Part shown: positions 1 to 41,443 of the stretch, in pieces
How positions within the stretch are numbered: position 1 is the first letter of the stretch
Layout of the letters: each line of letters opens with the position of its first letter
Assembly: GCF_000247815.1 (NCBI RefSeq)
Contig: NC_021681.1
Location: 19,223,495-19,287,494, forward strand
DNA length: 64,000 bases
From: Ficedula albicollis
Taxonomy: Eukaryota > Chordata > Aves > Passeriformes > Muscicapidae
Direction of reading: 5' to 3'
Translations under genes and position numbers: made by a program
The notes under the pieces: model-generated
Told to the model about the DNA's origin: nothing
Database searches by the model: none
Seen by the model: the letters and a program-made list of their open reading frames with translations, nothing else

Positions 1-1049
1 TGAACTGGGATTCTGACTTAAACAAATGTTTAACAGCCTTAAAGGAATTTGACAGCTACACCACAAACCTTCTGAGAGCACAGCTATCGATTGCACCTTC
101 TCTTCAGTTTGTGGAAGACACAGTTAAGAGAAAATACAGCCAGATTTCTGCAGAAAGAGTCCATTAAACAGCAACATTTCTTTATGCACCATGTACCAGC
201 TGCTTTGGATCATCCTATGAGATAAAGCTTCCAATACAATCTTCTATCATGAGGCATTTTAACCCCAGAGTGGAACCTGAAGAAAGCAGTATGGAAAAAC
301 ACTTGACAGAAGAAACTACAAAAGCTTCAGGGTTTCTCTGGCTTATAGAAAGGGAACAGTTTATGAACACAGGCAAAATAAAAGGTTGTATACTCCAACT
401 GAGAGTGCATTCTCAAACACTGAATAATTCTGCCTCCCTCCTGATTTCAAATACAGACATTCTGCAGAAGGGATAAAAACTGCAGTGCACCTGTTTCACT
501 TGAGCCCATTAGAACTTATTAATTTTCCCCTGGGAATGACCTTCCATACCTCACCACAAGGCTGAGCAGTTGAAGACGCAGAGCAATAAGATGCTGTAAA
601 ATGAACTCATCAGATAAATCAAACAGAACTTTGATTTCACTCTCCATGATGTCCAAGCTGGGACACATCTAGTTCTCCTTTAGCTCTGAGAGGGAGGCAC
701 AACTGTGGGAAGAAATAGTGTTCGAGTTGTTTAAGTGTAAAAATATATACAGCATAAAAGAAATTATGACATTTCATCTTGATATGCTGTATTGTTTCAC
801 CTAATAATAAAAGTCAAATTATTCCACCCCTAGGCTCAGTCTTATCCAGTTGCTTGTATATTACATGTACCAATAATGTAAATTCCTCCATCCCACCTCC
901 ACTCTTGCCAGACTTTCCCTTCCCTAATTTTCCCTTCTGTTTAATAAAGATGAAATCTCTTGGGCAAGCACAGGCTTACTTAAAATCCTCAGATTTCCCT
1001 TTCAGGATTTTCTTTAAATGGCTTTTGCAGGAGAAGAATTAGGTACTTT
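1..1049. other. Intergenic flank, no gene seen
   Basis: AT-rich non-coding sequence. The open frames here are short, lack splice-linked partners and match no family I recognise. By conserved synteny this side should lead towards SOX2, but no SOX2 sequence is present. Confidence 0.5.
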
Positions 1050-1490
1050 ATTGTTGCATCTGGTGCTGCTTGGAGTGCTAGCAAGTAAGAGGCAGGAAGA
1101 GCTTTTGCAGGGGTTTTACAGAAATCTTTATTTCAGCCATGCATGCTCACCCTTCATGGTTCAGAGAACAAAGGCCAGGTACTTAGTAAGGGTCTAGGTT
1201 AAATACATGGGATGAGCAGGGAGGGGAGAGCATCAGAGACCAACTACTAGGGGACATGGGGGTGGCACAAGGGTGGGTTTAGGGCAAAGGGCCAACAGGG
1301 AATCAGGGTGGGAGTGACCAGAGACTGAGGGGCAGGGAGAGGGGCACAGGGCTGCCCCAGGGAATAGAATAGGGGCTTGCTTCTGCTATCAAGAGAAGGC
1401 AGCTGAGAGAGGCCTCTCATTTTCCCTAACTGGGAATGCCTGTTGGTCTCCACACCTTATCAACACATTCCCGGCCAAGTTTGCACATTT
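1050..1490 (-). mobile_element. Possible solo LTR of an avian endogenous retrovirus
   Basis: A GC-rich block of about 440 bp stands out from AT-rich neighbours. On the - strand it reads like an LTR: a pyrimidine-rich U3-like part, a TATTTAA box near 1200, an AATAAA signal near 1130, then a short U5-like tail. Candidate TGT...ACA ends lie near 1052 and 1487. I could not find an exact target-site duplication, and there is no internal retroviral coding sequence. It could instead be an unrelated GC-rich block. Confidence 0.3.
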
Positions 1491-2792
1491 CACTATGTTT
1501 GTCCTTTCCCTCTAAAAATGAGAAATTTCACTACAGAAAGAACGTGTGAGTATAATTTGCAAAAGCCCCTTTGCCAGTAGAGCTATCAGTTCCTCTAAAC
1601 AGACTGGGGAAAGAGAGGAAAGAAATAAAATAAAATTGTCTTTCAGATAGTTTTCTCCTGAAGGTCACCAAGATCTGGATCTAGCAAAAGGCTCTTTCAA
1701 GCTGGAAGAGCTAAACCTCATGCAAAAACCCTTATTTGTTCAGATGATATGAAAAATTAAATCCTAGTCATACCCTAGTAAAGTCATTGCCCTCTTTTTT
1801 TGTTCTGGTGGTTTTGGGTTTTTTTGAATGGTCTTTTTTGATAGAAAAGGACAAAGAGGAAACCATGTTAAAACCAATCATCTTCTATATACTAGACCTG
1901 TATACCTTCACTTTTACTGAAGTGACTTTCTTTTTTCCTAGTAAATAATTTAGTTGTTTTCTACTTGCTGGCTCCCCTTGCCATATTTGAACATGTCTTA
2001 CAGGCTGTCAGGGGCCTTGTGCCCTCCATGAATGGATTCAATTCATTTATCAAATATAAAAGTTTTCTTTTACTTCCACCTCAGGAAACACTTGTACAGC
2101 AGTACAAGCACCTTAACCAAAACCTTTCTTCCTTCCCTTTTAAAGCAGGTTATTTCCTTGTAGAGTTACAGGGAAGGAAAGAGGCAGGAGACGCCTGCAA
2201 ACTTTACCTTAGGAGGCACAAAATCAGGCACATGAAGTTTTAGTGAAACAAACAATTCAAGCACAAAGTGAAATTAGGACACATTCCAAGTGAAGTCATT
2301 ACTCACAGAAAAATATACACCAAGGAAGGAAAATTCTGTCTTCCAGCGCAAGAGCCAGCAAAATGACAAGTTTCTTAGCCAAGAAATGTCAGATGTGACA
2401 TTAAACTGCTTGTGTGAGGGCTTGTGAATTCTGGACCTTAAGCAGCCAAAAGGCAGCGGGCTTTGGCCACTGGTCCTCGGGGAGTCCCCGAGGTCAGTTA
2501 CAAGTTCTACAAGCACAGGGGATGGCAGAAAAGCTTTCACTAAGTGTCAGGCAGCGAGACTCAGCCTTGAGCTCTGACATTTGCAGCAGCACCTCAGGGC
2601 TAAAGGCTGGCGTGGTCTCCCTGCTGAGTTACTCCGTTTCCAAAACCGCACCTTCAAACCAGAGGCACGGACAGACAGACGGACACTCGACCGCTGCGCT
2701 GCGCGCGACACCGCGCTGTGAACAGATGACTCTATGTTATTAGCGATGCTCAACCCCGAGCGCCGCTCGCTCCGCAGCAATCTGCAGCAACC
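1491..2792. other. Intergenic flank becoming GC-rich towards 2.7 kb
   Basis: No gene is recognised. CpG density rises from about 2640 onward, which marks the start of the GC-rich zone ahead of DNAJC19. Confidence 0.5.
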
Positions 2793-3165
<373 letters not shown>

Positions 3166-3244
3166 CGCCGCGGGGAGGCTCCATCAGGCGGGGGGAGGCG
3201 GAGAGGGCTCAGCCACGGAAAGGGGCAAAGGCGGGGGAAATGGG

Positions 3245-3735
3245 AGAATCACAGAATTGTCAAGGCTGGAAGGGACCTCTGGAGATGACCCAGTGCAACC
3301 CCCCCAACAGGGCGGGGTGACCCGGAGCAGGTGATACAGGAACGCGCCCAGGTGAGAGGGAGACCCTGAGCTCCCAGGGCAGCTGTCCCAGCGCTCTGCA
3401 CCCTCAGTGTGCCGGAGCTTTTCCTCGTGCTGAGGTGAAACTCTTTGTGTTTTAGTTTATGGCCACTGCTCCTCATCCTGCTGCTGGGAAACACCGAAAA
3501 GAGCCTGGCATCATCCTCTTGGCCGCCACCTTGGAGGTATTTATATTATTTAATGAGATCCCCTGTTAGTCTTCCCTTTTCCAGACCGAACAGGCCCAAC
3601 TCCCGTAGTCTGTCCTCACCAGAGGTGCTACAGACCCCACACCACCTCTGTGCCTCCGCTGGAGCCTCTCCAGTAGCTCCTTTGTGCTTCTCGTACCGAG
3701 AAACCCAGAACTGGACACAGTTACCTCAGGAGGGA
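3245..3735 (-). mobile_element. CR1 LINE 3' fragment, antisense
   Basis: Read on the + strand it shows the reverse complement of a CR1 3' region. It begins with the AATCACAGAATTGTCAAGG-type end and the GGAAGGGACCTCTGGAGAT motif, followed by the CCAGTGCAACCCCCC stretch. It continues past 3570 with the TTTTCCAGACCGAACAGGCC-type segment and ends near CCAGAACTGGACACAG. The copy is diverged and truncated at its 5' end, as is usual for CR1. It sits just upstream of the DNAJC19 GC-rich zone. Confidence 0.85.
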
Positions 3736-3907
3736 CTGAAAAACTACTTTATTTTTAAATAAAAGCGAAAAAGCGATTCTGGCGTGAGAGAAGTCTCTAG
3801 ATCAGGGTCGAAATCGTTTGATTACATTAACAGTAACTGTAGTACCACTTTTACAACGCCGTAAGTCTGAGCTCCGCGCACCCCGGTCCCCATCCCGCCT
3901 CCGCGCC

Positions 3908-8167
<4,260 letters not shown>

Positions 8168-8298
8168 ATGAGAAAGAAAATCACTCATTCAGAGGGTTTG
8201 TCCCTGCAAATGATTATTTTTGATAAATGGCTTAAGAAAAGTTCTAATGTTCTTTCACTTAATATAAATGAAGTTGGAAATACAAATCCAGGGAGGTG

Positions 8299-8408
8299 CT
8301 TCCCTCCCTACTTGGTCAATTTGTTTTGGATGTAGGGAGTGAAGCTTAAAGATCTTCCCTCCCTACTTGGTCAATTTGTTTTGGATATAGGAAGTGAAGC
8401 TTAAAGAT
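8299..8408 (+). repeat. Direct duplication, 55-bp unit x2
   Basis: Copies at 8299-8353 and 8354-8408, starting CTTCCCTCCCTACTTGG, with two differences. They lie within the DNAJC19 3' UTR, so the transcript would carry the repeat. Confidence 0.95.
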
Positions 8409-8691
8409 AATTTTCATAGCTGTTCTTTATTAAACAGCAAAATCTGCCACTCAAATATTTTGTGTTTGAGAGCAGTAACTTGGTGTGGCCAGTGTGTGTT
8501 ACCAGGCACAGGCAGACTCCCGTGCTGTTACCTAATTTCTGTTGAGCTGGCCCTGTTTAAAGTTCACACTGCTGCTCTTCCATCTGCTAAAATTAGCACA
8601 CTGAACCTGTTTGGGAAGGGGGTGGAAAAACCAAGAGGATTTATTGGATGGGAGGAACTGGGAGAAATGTGTGGTTGTCTCTGCCTGGAGA

Positions 8692-8697
8692 AATAAA
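8692..8697 (+). terminator. DNAJC19: Polyadenylation signal AATAAA for DNAJC19
   Basis: First canonical AATAAA on the + strand after the stop codon, about 525 bp downstream. An alternative lies at 8827-8832. Confidence 0.5.
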
Positions 8698-8715
8698 GTA
8701 CAGGAAACAATGCAC

Positions 8716-10010
8716 TCCCTTGTCCTTGCCTGGCAAAAAACAAGGTTGGTTAAGTGTTACTGATGGATCTGGAACATCCCAGATTTTTTCAGTATCTTTT
8801 AGTTTTGACAGGTTTTAATAGCATTCAATAAATTCCATATTCCTAATGGAAGTCCTGTAGTTCTATACATTATTGTACACTACACAACCAGAGCTCACAC
8901 AGGTTTGCATTTATGGTGATTAGGAGACAGGAACTCTTTACCTCAGTCACTGATACCTGAGCTGGATTTGTGCTCTGTGGAGCCTCACACTCAGCAGCTC
9001 GTGAGGCTCTCAGCTGGGGCCAGGGAGCTCTGTCATACTCCAAGAATCTTCCTGGTGTTTCTGCCAGCTGGTCCTAAACACTGGGGTTGAAAGCTTTCAC
9101 TCCCAGAACCTGGATCTGGGAGTGCTGCCTGCTGTGCCACAGGATTGCTGTGGGTAAGTTCTGGGCTGTTTAGGAAGGATTGCAGCAGTCGGATATGTTA
9201 GAAAAGATCAACCTCCCCAGAAAGGGATTTTGTTCTGCTATAGAATTTCAAGTAGGGTGAAGGACAGTTGGAACACCACTGTGCACATATCTGGAGTCAG
9301 CACATGCCAAGCCATATGCAGAATGTTTCTGTACTGATATTTCCCAGCCAAACACTACTGAATTATGAAATACAGCTTTTTTTTTAAATTTTCTCCACTC
9401 CTGTGCGTGCTCCATCAGCTGAGATCGTTGTGCACATTTCAGTTACAATGTTTAACTGGGTGTGTTCTCCCGGAGGGGAATGCTGTTGCTGAGTGTCCTA
9501 TGACAAACTGCACACACAGGTCCCTGCTTGGACAGCTTGGCTGTAGCTCTCAGGTAGAGCAGCTGGTGTAGAACTCTTGGTTTTGTCCTGACAAAATCAG
9601 GCAAGACAATTTTTTTTATTCAAGTCAGTACAACTTCAGTGCTGCCCTTTGACTTCTTGCACCTCCTTGATACTCAGATGTTTTTCCACACCTGTTTTGT
9701 GCTTCCTTGCTCTGGCTCATGTACTTGGAAAGATGGGGGGGTTCCATGCTTTACCTTGCCAAAACTACACCTGCATTAATTCCTGTATATGTCAGTCGGG
9801 TTATGCAGTTCTCCAAGGTAAGGAGTCTGGCTTTAGACTCATTAACTCTGTTTGACATCATCGCCTTAATGAAAGGAGAATCAGCATGTTAGAAACTCCT
9901 ATGAAAAAGAGTTTGAGGTTTAAGCTGCCTCACAAGTAGGTTTCCATTGTTAGTTAACAGCTTGAAAACCTTAAAGTCAATAGTAATTTAAATTTCTGAT
10001 AGAAACAGTC
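8716..10010. other. Convergent intergenic gap between DNAJC19 and FXR1
   Basis: About 1.2-1.3 kb between the two 3' ends. No gene or recognised repeat is seen. The open frames here are short and unrelated to known proteins. Confidence 0.6.
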
Positions 10011-10029
10011 AACAGATGGAAGATCAAAG

Positions 10030-10035
10030 TTTATT
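10030..10035 (-). terminator. FXR1: Polyadenylation signal for FXR1
   Basis: TTTATT on the + strand, which is AATAAA on the - strand, about 830 bp after the FXR1 stop. Cleavage is expected near 10010-10020. Other AATAAA hexamers occur further upstream in the UTR (for example near 10625), so shorter forms are possible. Confidence 0.5.
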
Positions 10036-10065
10036 TTCTTTTACTACCAGCATACAAAAAAAACA

Positions 10066-10073
10066 TATTGCAC
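10066..10073 (-). promoter_or_regulatory. FXR1: miR-25/92/367-family 8-mer seed match
   Basis: The - strand reads GTGCAATA, a full 8-mer match to the seed shared by miR-25, 32, 92, 363 and 367. From memory, this microRNA family has been reported to target the FXR1 3' UTR in mammals. Only one such site was found here. Confidence 0.45.
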
Positions 10074-10653
10074 ATCAAACAACCAAAACAAAAATAAAAA
10101 TACTCTACTAAGGACTAACATATGTAGTTTATACAGAATAAACTTTCTGGAAATTGATCTTTTCAGTAGTTCAGGTTATGTCTTAATGGACATGACTAAT
10201 TCAGCTTAGTGTTAACTAAAGCTATGTTTGATTTTTAAATACTGTACAGTTTAATAAATAAACCAAACAAAGCCTCAATGTAGAACAGTCACTGCCAATG
10301 TCACCCAGTATCCCTGCAGATTATGAGAATTTAACAAATGCATTCCAGTGGTCTGCAGATTTTTCCTCTACATACAGCATTTAAAAAACATGTATTAAAA
10401 CAGACCAGTTTCCAGACTAAACTAATGGAGAAATTACATTTCAGTGCAAAATATTTTAGACTGCATTTCTTTCTAGTATTCCTCAGGTGAAGAAGTGGTT
10501 GCATATTATTAAAAATGTAACAAAAGCAGCTAATGCTTTCATAAAGAGTATTATGTTAGGGATCCCCCTCACATCTTTGCCGTATTTTGAAAACAAAATA
10601 ACATTTCCTATAGCCAGCAATTTTGTTTATTTAAATGTTACATATACTATCTC

Positions 10654-10660
10654 AAGGCAC
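10654..10660 (-). promoter_or_regulatory. FXR1: miR-124 7-mer seed match
   Basis: The - strand reads GTGCCTT, a 7-mer match to the miR-124 seed in the FXR1 3' UTR. A single 7-mer can arise by chance; conservation would be needed to support it. Confidence 0.3.
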
Positions 10661-10864
10661 ATCTGATGATATATTTATAACACAGTAGGTGTCAAAGTAT
10701 GTTTAACATATGATTTCTCCAGGATCCCTCCCCTTTCTGTATTCCAAAATGGAGGAACTGAAAGTGCGGTGTCAAGACTGGCGATCCATATTCTATCTTT
10801 GGCAAGCTTATACAAGCACTATTTTAAATGTAATGTAAAAGAACTGTAAACTAGGAACTTCAGT

Positions 10865-34946
<24,082 letters not shown>

Positions 34947-37503
34947 CTAAAACAAAAACATTTCTGTTACAAAAATGCATGTGAAATCAAAAAGGCAGCA
35001 ATTTTAATACAGCCTGAACCTGAGCCAAGACCACCACTAACACTGAGGTTCCAATTTCAGAAAGCTCCAAGACACACTCCCACTCTTTGCATGAGGTTGC
35101 TGATATTCTTAGCTGGCTATTCCAAGAGGTGCAGAGCACAGGCACTGCTCCCAATGGCTGCTCAAATCTGACCAGCTCATTTACAACTGAACTCGGCATC
35201 AAGAGTTTCTTACTCTGCCCAAAGGTGCACACAGGTGTTTTACAGGAACAAAATGAGAGAGATCCAGGCAAGGGCAGCTATTCCAATAGCTGTATACAGC
35301 ACTATTTGCTTCACTGGTGTTTCTCCCAACACAAACCGAATCCTAAACAACTGTCCCCCCCAACAGCCCAGCAGCCAGTTTCAATCACATTTGGCAGTAG
35401 AGGCTGCCACACAGCCAGTTATGGTATCATCTTTCAGGTACTAAATTGGGGACTAGATGAGGCCAAATGCCTGCAGGACCTCCCAGGAAAACAAAGAGAA
35501 TACAGTATTTAATGGATTTTTTTGTGCTTTGTACATTTAGGGGCATTTATTATACCAAAAATTAAAAGACAAAGATCAACCTCACAGAGTTATACCCAAG
35601 TATTCATGCAGAAATTAAGCTCCTACATTTACTGGTTAAGGAGGGTAGGCATGCTGAGAAAAAAACAAAAAACAAAACAAAAAAAACCACTACTCCTGCC
35701 TTTAGTCCAGCTTGGTATTTGCCCAAGCAGAGGTGGTCAAGGAGGACCCTGCAGTTTTAAAGGAGTAAGAAAGCTGCACAGCTATGTTAAGAGAAAGAAG
35801 TTCCAGGAAATCTGCTGAATGGATTATAGCCATTTAAGAAACTGCCAGCTGAGGAGGACGAAGAACATACCAGCTGTGCAAGGAGCAACCAGCCCACTGA
35901 GGTATCATGTGTCAACTCAGGGAAAGATAAATTTTGACACAGTCGATCTCTCCATGTAATGACAGACAGTAAAGGAGCCCAGACTGACAGCTGGCTGCAA
36001 AGGGCCTATAAAAACAAATCTCCTTTTACCTGAGCTCATACTCGGCCAATGCTCTGAAAGCATTTGCTCAAAACCTGCTTTTCTGCTCCCTGAGCTTCCC
36101 TCAAACCCATCTATCAGCAACACAAAAGACTGGTTCTAGGAGAAAGCACACTGGTAACCCTCAACAAAGCAGGTCAGCAGAAATCATCTTGTTGAACCAC
36201 CTCATGTGCCCCTAATAAAATAAACCCCCTCAAAGGCCATGCTGTCACTGCAAGAGAAGGCAGGCAAATCTTCTTTGAAACGTAAGCAAGTGAAGCAGTT
36301 GAGAGTAAAATATACCCAGAATCAGGGACTTTCAGTTTCAAGAAAACTGGATGGGAGTATAAAGTTATGTCTGTTTAAAGATGCAAAGAGCATATAAAAT
36401 TTTACTGCCTAAAGATTAGTAAGCCAGCAACAGAGATAAAGCAGAACTTATACCAAATTTATGCTACCAAGAGTTCCCTTAAACATACCCCAGCACAGGG
36501 ACAAATTAACATGGCATACAGTGCAGGAAATAGGAGTTTCTCTACTGCAATTCATTCAAATTCTACACACGGACTTAACACTAAAGTCACAGCACTGAGA
36601 ACCAACTTCATGCAGCCCAGCATTCTGCTACATGACAACTTACCAAAAGACAGCAGTATTTACAGGGAGAGATTAACTCCCTACTAGAGACAGCCATTTA
36701 TCTGCATTCCAAGAGTCTGTGACTCAATACTAGTCTCTGCCTCATTATGCTACTTCATTTCATAGCTGAACCTGGCTTTCTACTCCTTTTGTGCTATCAC
36801 AGTACTCAATGTGTTACTAAGGTAAGTCTATAGTAGCTAAAAATTATTCTGCAGAACTGAATTCAGTTCTTTCCTTTGCTGAAAAAGCACAACTTCAGAA
36901 TCAAGAGAGAGATTCCAATTCAGGTACCATAAAACATTTGATTAACATTCAGAAATCAATGCTCTGTAGACTTAAGAAAGTCACGAATCCACTGACTACA
37001 CATTTCATTAATAAGACAAAAGAAGTGCAAAAAAAGGAATCCAACTGCACTGACTTTTGAGGATTTAAGACAATTAGCCCATTACCAGGTGAAGTGTGGG
37101 TTTCTGTGTAAGGTACAGACAGGTTTAACAGTCACAACCACAAGGTCCCACTGAAGAATGCCAAAGCTGAAGTGGAACAGTAATGCAGAGATACAGCTCT
37201 CAGCAGAACAACAGCTGACACTGCACAAACGTACGCTGCACAAATGGAACACAGGACAATTTTTAATAAAATCTAAAGTACAAACTCCAACAAAGAGTCT
37301 GTACATTTTATAATGCCATGTGGGTTTCAGGAACTCCTTCACGGAAGGAAGTCTTTCAGTTCAAAGGGTGCACACTACTCTTCCCTCCCACAGGAGAGTG
37401 TAATGCAGACTCACTGCTGGCAGACACGTAGGCAGCAACTGCCTTGGCATTACCTGCACTGCTTTTTCACTTGGTATTCCAAACTCTTTCACTCCCTAGT
37501 ACA

Positions 37504-37729
37504 ATACAGCATAACATCTACCAAGTATGCACTTCAGGTCACAAATGCATATAAGTATAAAATAAAATTACATAGCTATTAAATAATTTTATTGTTGTGA
37601 AGCCTGAAAAGAGTCTATACAGCATAACATCTACCAAGTATGCACTTCAGGTCACAAATGCATATAAGTATAAAATAAAATTACATAGCTATTAAATAAT
37701 TTTATTGTTGTGAGGCCTGAAAAGAGTCT
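37504..37729 (+). repeat. Direct duplication, 113-bp unit x2
   Basis: Copies at 37504-37616 and 37617-37729, starting ATACAGCATAACATCTACC. They differ at about one base (GTGAAG versus GTGAGG). Confidence 0.95.
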
Positions 37730-40700
37730 GATTAGAGTCTAACTGTATCCAATTACTTCTGACTATTATCAATTTCTCCACAGCTGTGGGGATGAGATCA
37801 CATTTACAGCGACTGAAGCACAGCAGTCTATGAGGTATTATAGACTGTATGGTCCATTTGTAATAAAACTAGAAATAATGAGAATTCAATATGGCTTTTA
37901 AATAGTTTTCCAATAAATTATTTCATTACTGTCAAGAAGGATGTCAAAAGTATCATTAGAACATTTTCTGAAAGCAAAACTTCTTGCGTATGACTTTCCT
38001 ATTTAACTCCGCCCATGCACATTATCAGCTGCCACTTACAACTTCCAGATAAAACTAGAAAGAGATTTCATGCAGGCCAGGATGAGATTTAGTGTAGTTT
38101 TTAAAGAAGACTTCATAGAGCCTATGATAATTAAATTTTAAAAAGAGGTTTTACAAAAAAAACTTACGACATTAGGGCATTTTGGCATTTCACAACACAA
38201 AACAGACTTTATAGTAAATCCTATAAAGTCACTAGGATTTCTCCAGAAAAGGTGTGATGAACATAAAACAGGAAACTAAACAACCTGGTTTTCAATGAGG
38301 GAGTTTTGAACGAGTTCTTTATTTGTGAGGAAACCTATATAAATAGACTTGCAGTAGTCATGCCTGATACTGCATCAAAAACATTCTCTACTAAATTAAG
38401 TAATGATCCATCACCTTAACTTCTGCTCTAATGAACAATGTACTCCGTTACTGAATTTAATTTAGCAGTGCTGCCTAAGATGGGTAATGCCAGTTTCTAA
38501 GTTTGAAGAGTTCTGTGTTCCTAACACATAATCATTCCATGTACCTCAGGTGACAAGGCAGAGCTAACAGGAGACCACCAAACACATCATCAATAAATAC
38601 AGTGACATCAAAGTGAGGCACTGCAGTATGAGCAAGTGAGCTTACACATAACCTTTATGTGTGTTTTATACCACACACAAATCCGCACAGGGCAAGAGGG
38701 GAAGAAAAACTGACATGACTTCACGTTGCCAGAGCTCTGCTTCGGCCTGTCCAGATATGAGTGTCAGTCACTGCGTTTGTGCTGTGAGCTGGAACCCTGG
38801 CAGTCCATGTATGCCCTGGCTGGAGCACCCTGCTCAGCAGGAGCAGGGGACTGTACTGTACTACGGGCTATTAATGTCCTGCTGGCTCCACAGGCTCCTG
38901 GGCTCAGCCTGTCTCTGCCACTCACTTGGCAGGAGACAGGCTCCCAGCACCAGCACCTGCAGAGGGACAGGCTGGGAGACCCAGGGAGTCTAACTCAGGG
39001 CTGGACATGGTGTGCAAGAAACTCTCAACCAATCATTTGCACCAAAATCACTGCAGCTGAGACTTCCTCATTTCATAACAGACACCCACACACACTCTTT
39101 CCCTTTTACCTGGGTTTTGCTCATGGATTTAGGATTAGGATCTGCTGATAACATAAACGGATCAAGACTTACTGAAGTGCCCTTACAGTGAACTGTATGT
39201 CTGTGTATGCATATATGCAGACAGACAACTTTCTTTTTTTTTTTAATCCAATTCCAGGCAAATTACAAAAATCTGTAAAACAGGTAGATGCAATCCAAGT
39301 TCCCTCCACAACCTACTGTCTAAGTTTATCTGACCCCCAAGTAGGATGATCCAATCTAAAAATGAGGTGCTGTTAGTTTAGCTGCAAACTTTCTTTCCAG
39401 GGACAGCCACTGTGTTGGCCTTTGAGTTACACATACCTGCACACTAAAACTGTATTAATATCACCTTACCCACTGCTGAGCCAATTTCAAACAGCAAACA
39501 CTTCGGCATCTGGTACCACGGACTGTTTTTGAACCACTGACATAAAGGTCAAGCAGCCTATATCCAATTACCAAGCCTTTCACTCCTTTTCAGATGCAAG
39601 AACCCTTGGTATTTCTAACTAACACTGAAACACAACTGTTCGTGTAACAAACACATGAAATAATTATTGCTAAAGGATGTATCTCATGCTGAGCCTCCAA
39701 AGGAAAAAGAAAGAAAATAAAGCAAACAAAGCAAACTTGTAAATAATCAGACCGCTTGATAAGAAAGACTGAACTTAGTATTATTTTCATTATAAGTGAT
39801 TAGCTGCACCTGTTTATACAAGGAACTGATAAAAGCAAGCAGCTGTGGCCTACTGCAAACCACAAACACTACAAGTTGGTATCAGGAAAGAAAAATATCC
39901 TGAACTATCACACCAGTTTTAGCAAGCAGTTTAAATTATGACATTACTGCTTATTTCCATCCACAATCACAACAACGTGTAAATTCAAGGGTTGTTCTGA
40001 CAGTCGTGCAAGAGCCTCAGCACTGAATCTGGGCTTACTCACAGATCTCTCAATGACTCATTTCTACACTGGTTTCTTCATATGCATCCTCCAAAAGGGC
40101 AAAACTTCTGGAAAACACTCTCCACTGATCAGGTACCTCAGCAACCAATAACCATTCCCTCTGGCATCTCCCTCAAGCAAACAGCTCACCAACAGCAAGA
40201 GTAATTACAGCTACTTCTTGCAAGACTCTACACAACTTTCAACTACCAGGAACAACTTTAAAAAGTCTAAAATTTCCCACCCATACAGATGCAGGGATAG
40301 ATGTAATAAAAAAATGCTGACAACTACAACACAGTTAGGATCTTTAAAGAAAAAAAACAAAGGCCACTCCAGTTACAGTTTCCTGGTGTAGTAACTGGGT
40401 AAGAACAGTGTGTAAGCTACACTCCTAATGACAAATATTTTAATAACCATCAAGCTAAAAACCACTCAGAGCAACTAAAGTTGTTTGCAAAGCCACTAAT
40501 TAAAAACTGTAAGAAAAATTTTTAAAAATTGCATTTTTATTGATGCATAAATCTTCACTCCCACAGAGTTGCTCATCAAGCTTTGGCTCTACATGTGGAG
40601 AAATGGTATGTACTTGTCATTCATAATTTTTCCCCTTAGTAGTATTTTGGCTTCTGTCTGTCTTGAGGCCAATGCCAACTCCTGCTACCAGCATTTTGCT

Positions 40701-41277
40701 TAGTCCTGTTACCAGACAACTGCACCTCTTTGAAGAGGAACAGGCCAACAAGGAGATAGTTCAGAACCTGCAAATTAAGGGTTGAGCTCCATTTTAATTC
40801 ATGAGAGTTTTTTTTTCCCTTGCATAATCTAAATAGCTACAACTGTAGAACTTAAAGAACACAAGGACCTGCAGCACAGCAGAGCCCATTTTGCAGCACA
40901 GCTAAGTCCCTACAAGGAAGAACACACTGCATCTTCCAGAGTTGTTCAAATGCCACTGAAAGACTCGGTCAAAGGAGCTAGCTGATCTGATGTTCAATTC
41001 ATGTACCTTGGCCTTACTGTTAGGCCCAACCTATTTCTCAGGGAAGCTCACATAGGAAATCATGAATAATGTGCATCATTGGGGCTCTTAATCTGCATAC
41101 AAGTGAGCACATAAAGGCTGATGGAGATACTGAGTAAAACTGAAGTTTTTGTCTGTTCTTCCAAGACCCCCACAGCTGGCAGGTCCAGAGGCAATGGCAC
41201 AATTGGGAATATGGGAATTTCTGTATGAATGCCAGGAAACGTTTTTTTTTTCCTTTTACTGTGAGAGTGACTGAGCA

Positions 41278-41443
41278 GAAGCACAGGTTGTTTGGGAGGC
41301 TGCAGTGTTTCCATCCTCAGAGACACTCAAAAGCCAACTGGACATGGGCAACTGGCTCTAGGTAGCCCCACGTGAGCAGAGGTGTGCAGCAGGTGAACTC
41401 TCAAAGTCTCTGCCAGCCTCAGCCAAGTGTCAATCTGTGAATT
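41278..41443 (+). mobile_element. CR1 LINE 3' fragment
   Basis: Shows CACAGGTTGTTTGGGAGG, CCATCCTCAGAGACACTC, AACTGGACATGGGCAAC and CTCTAGGTAGCCCC, the order found near CR1 3' ends. It is diverged and antisense to FXR1. Confidence 0.7.

Larger units (their letters stand above)
8168..8715 (+). other. DNAJC19: DNAJC19 3' UTR, likely
   Basis: Follows the TGA stop and contains a 55-bp duplication. The first good AATAAA is at 8692-8697, with another at 8827-8832, so the transcript probably ends near 8715 or 8850. The exact end is inferred. Confidence 0.6.
10011..10864 (-). other. FXR1: FXR1 3' UTR
   Basis: About 850 bp of AT-rich sequence between the FXR1 stop codon and a - strand AATAAA at 10030-10035. 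It holds seed matches for the miR-25/32/92/363/367 family and miR-124. The 3' end is inferred from the polyadenylation signal. Confidence 0.65.

Noticed and set aside
35087..35512. 141-residue frame on the + strand in FXR1 intron 1
   Set aside because: Composition and content look like random intron sequence. It is antisense within an intron and matches no protein I know.
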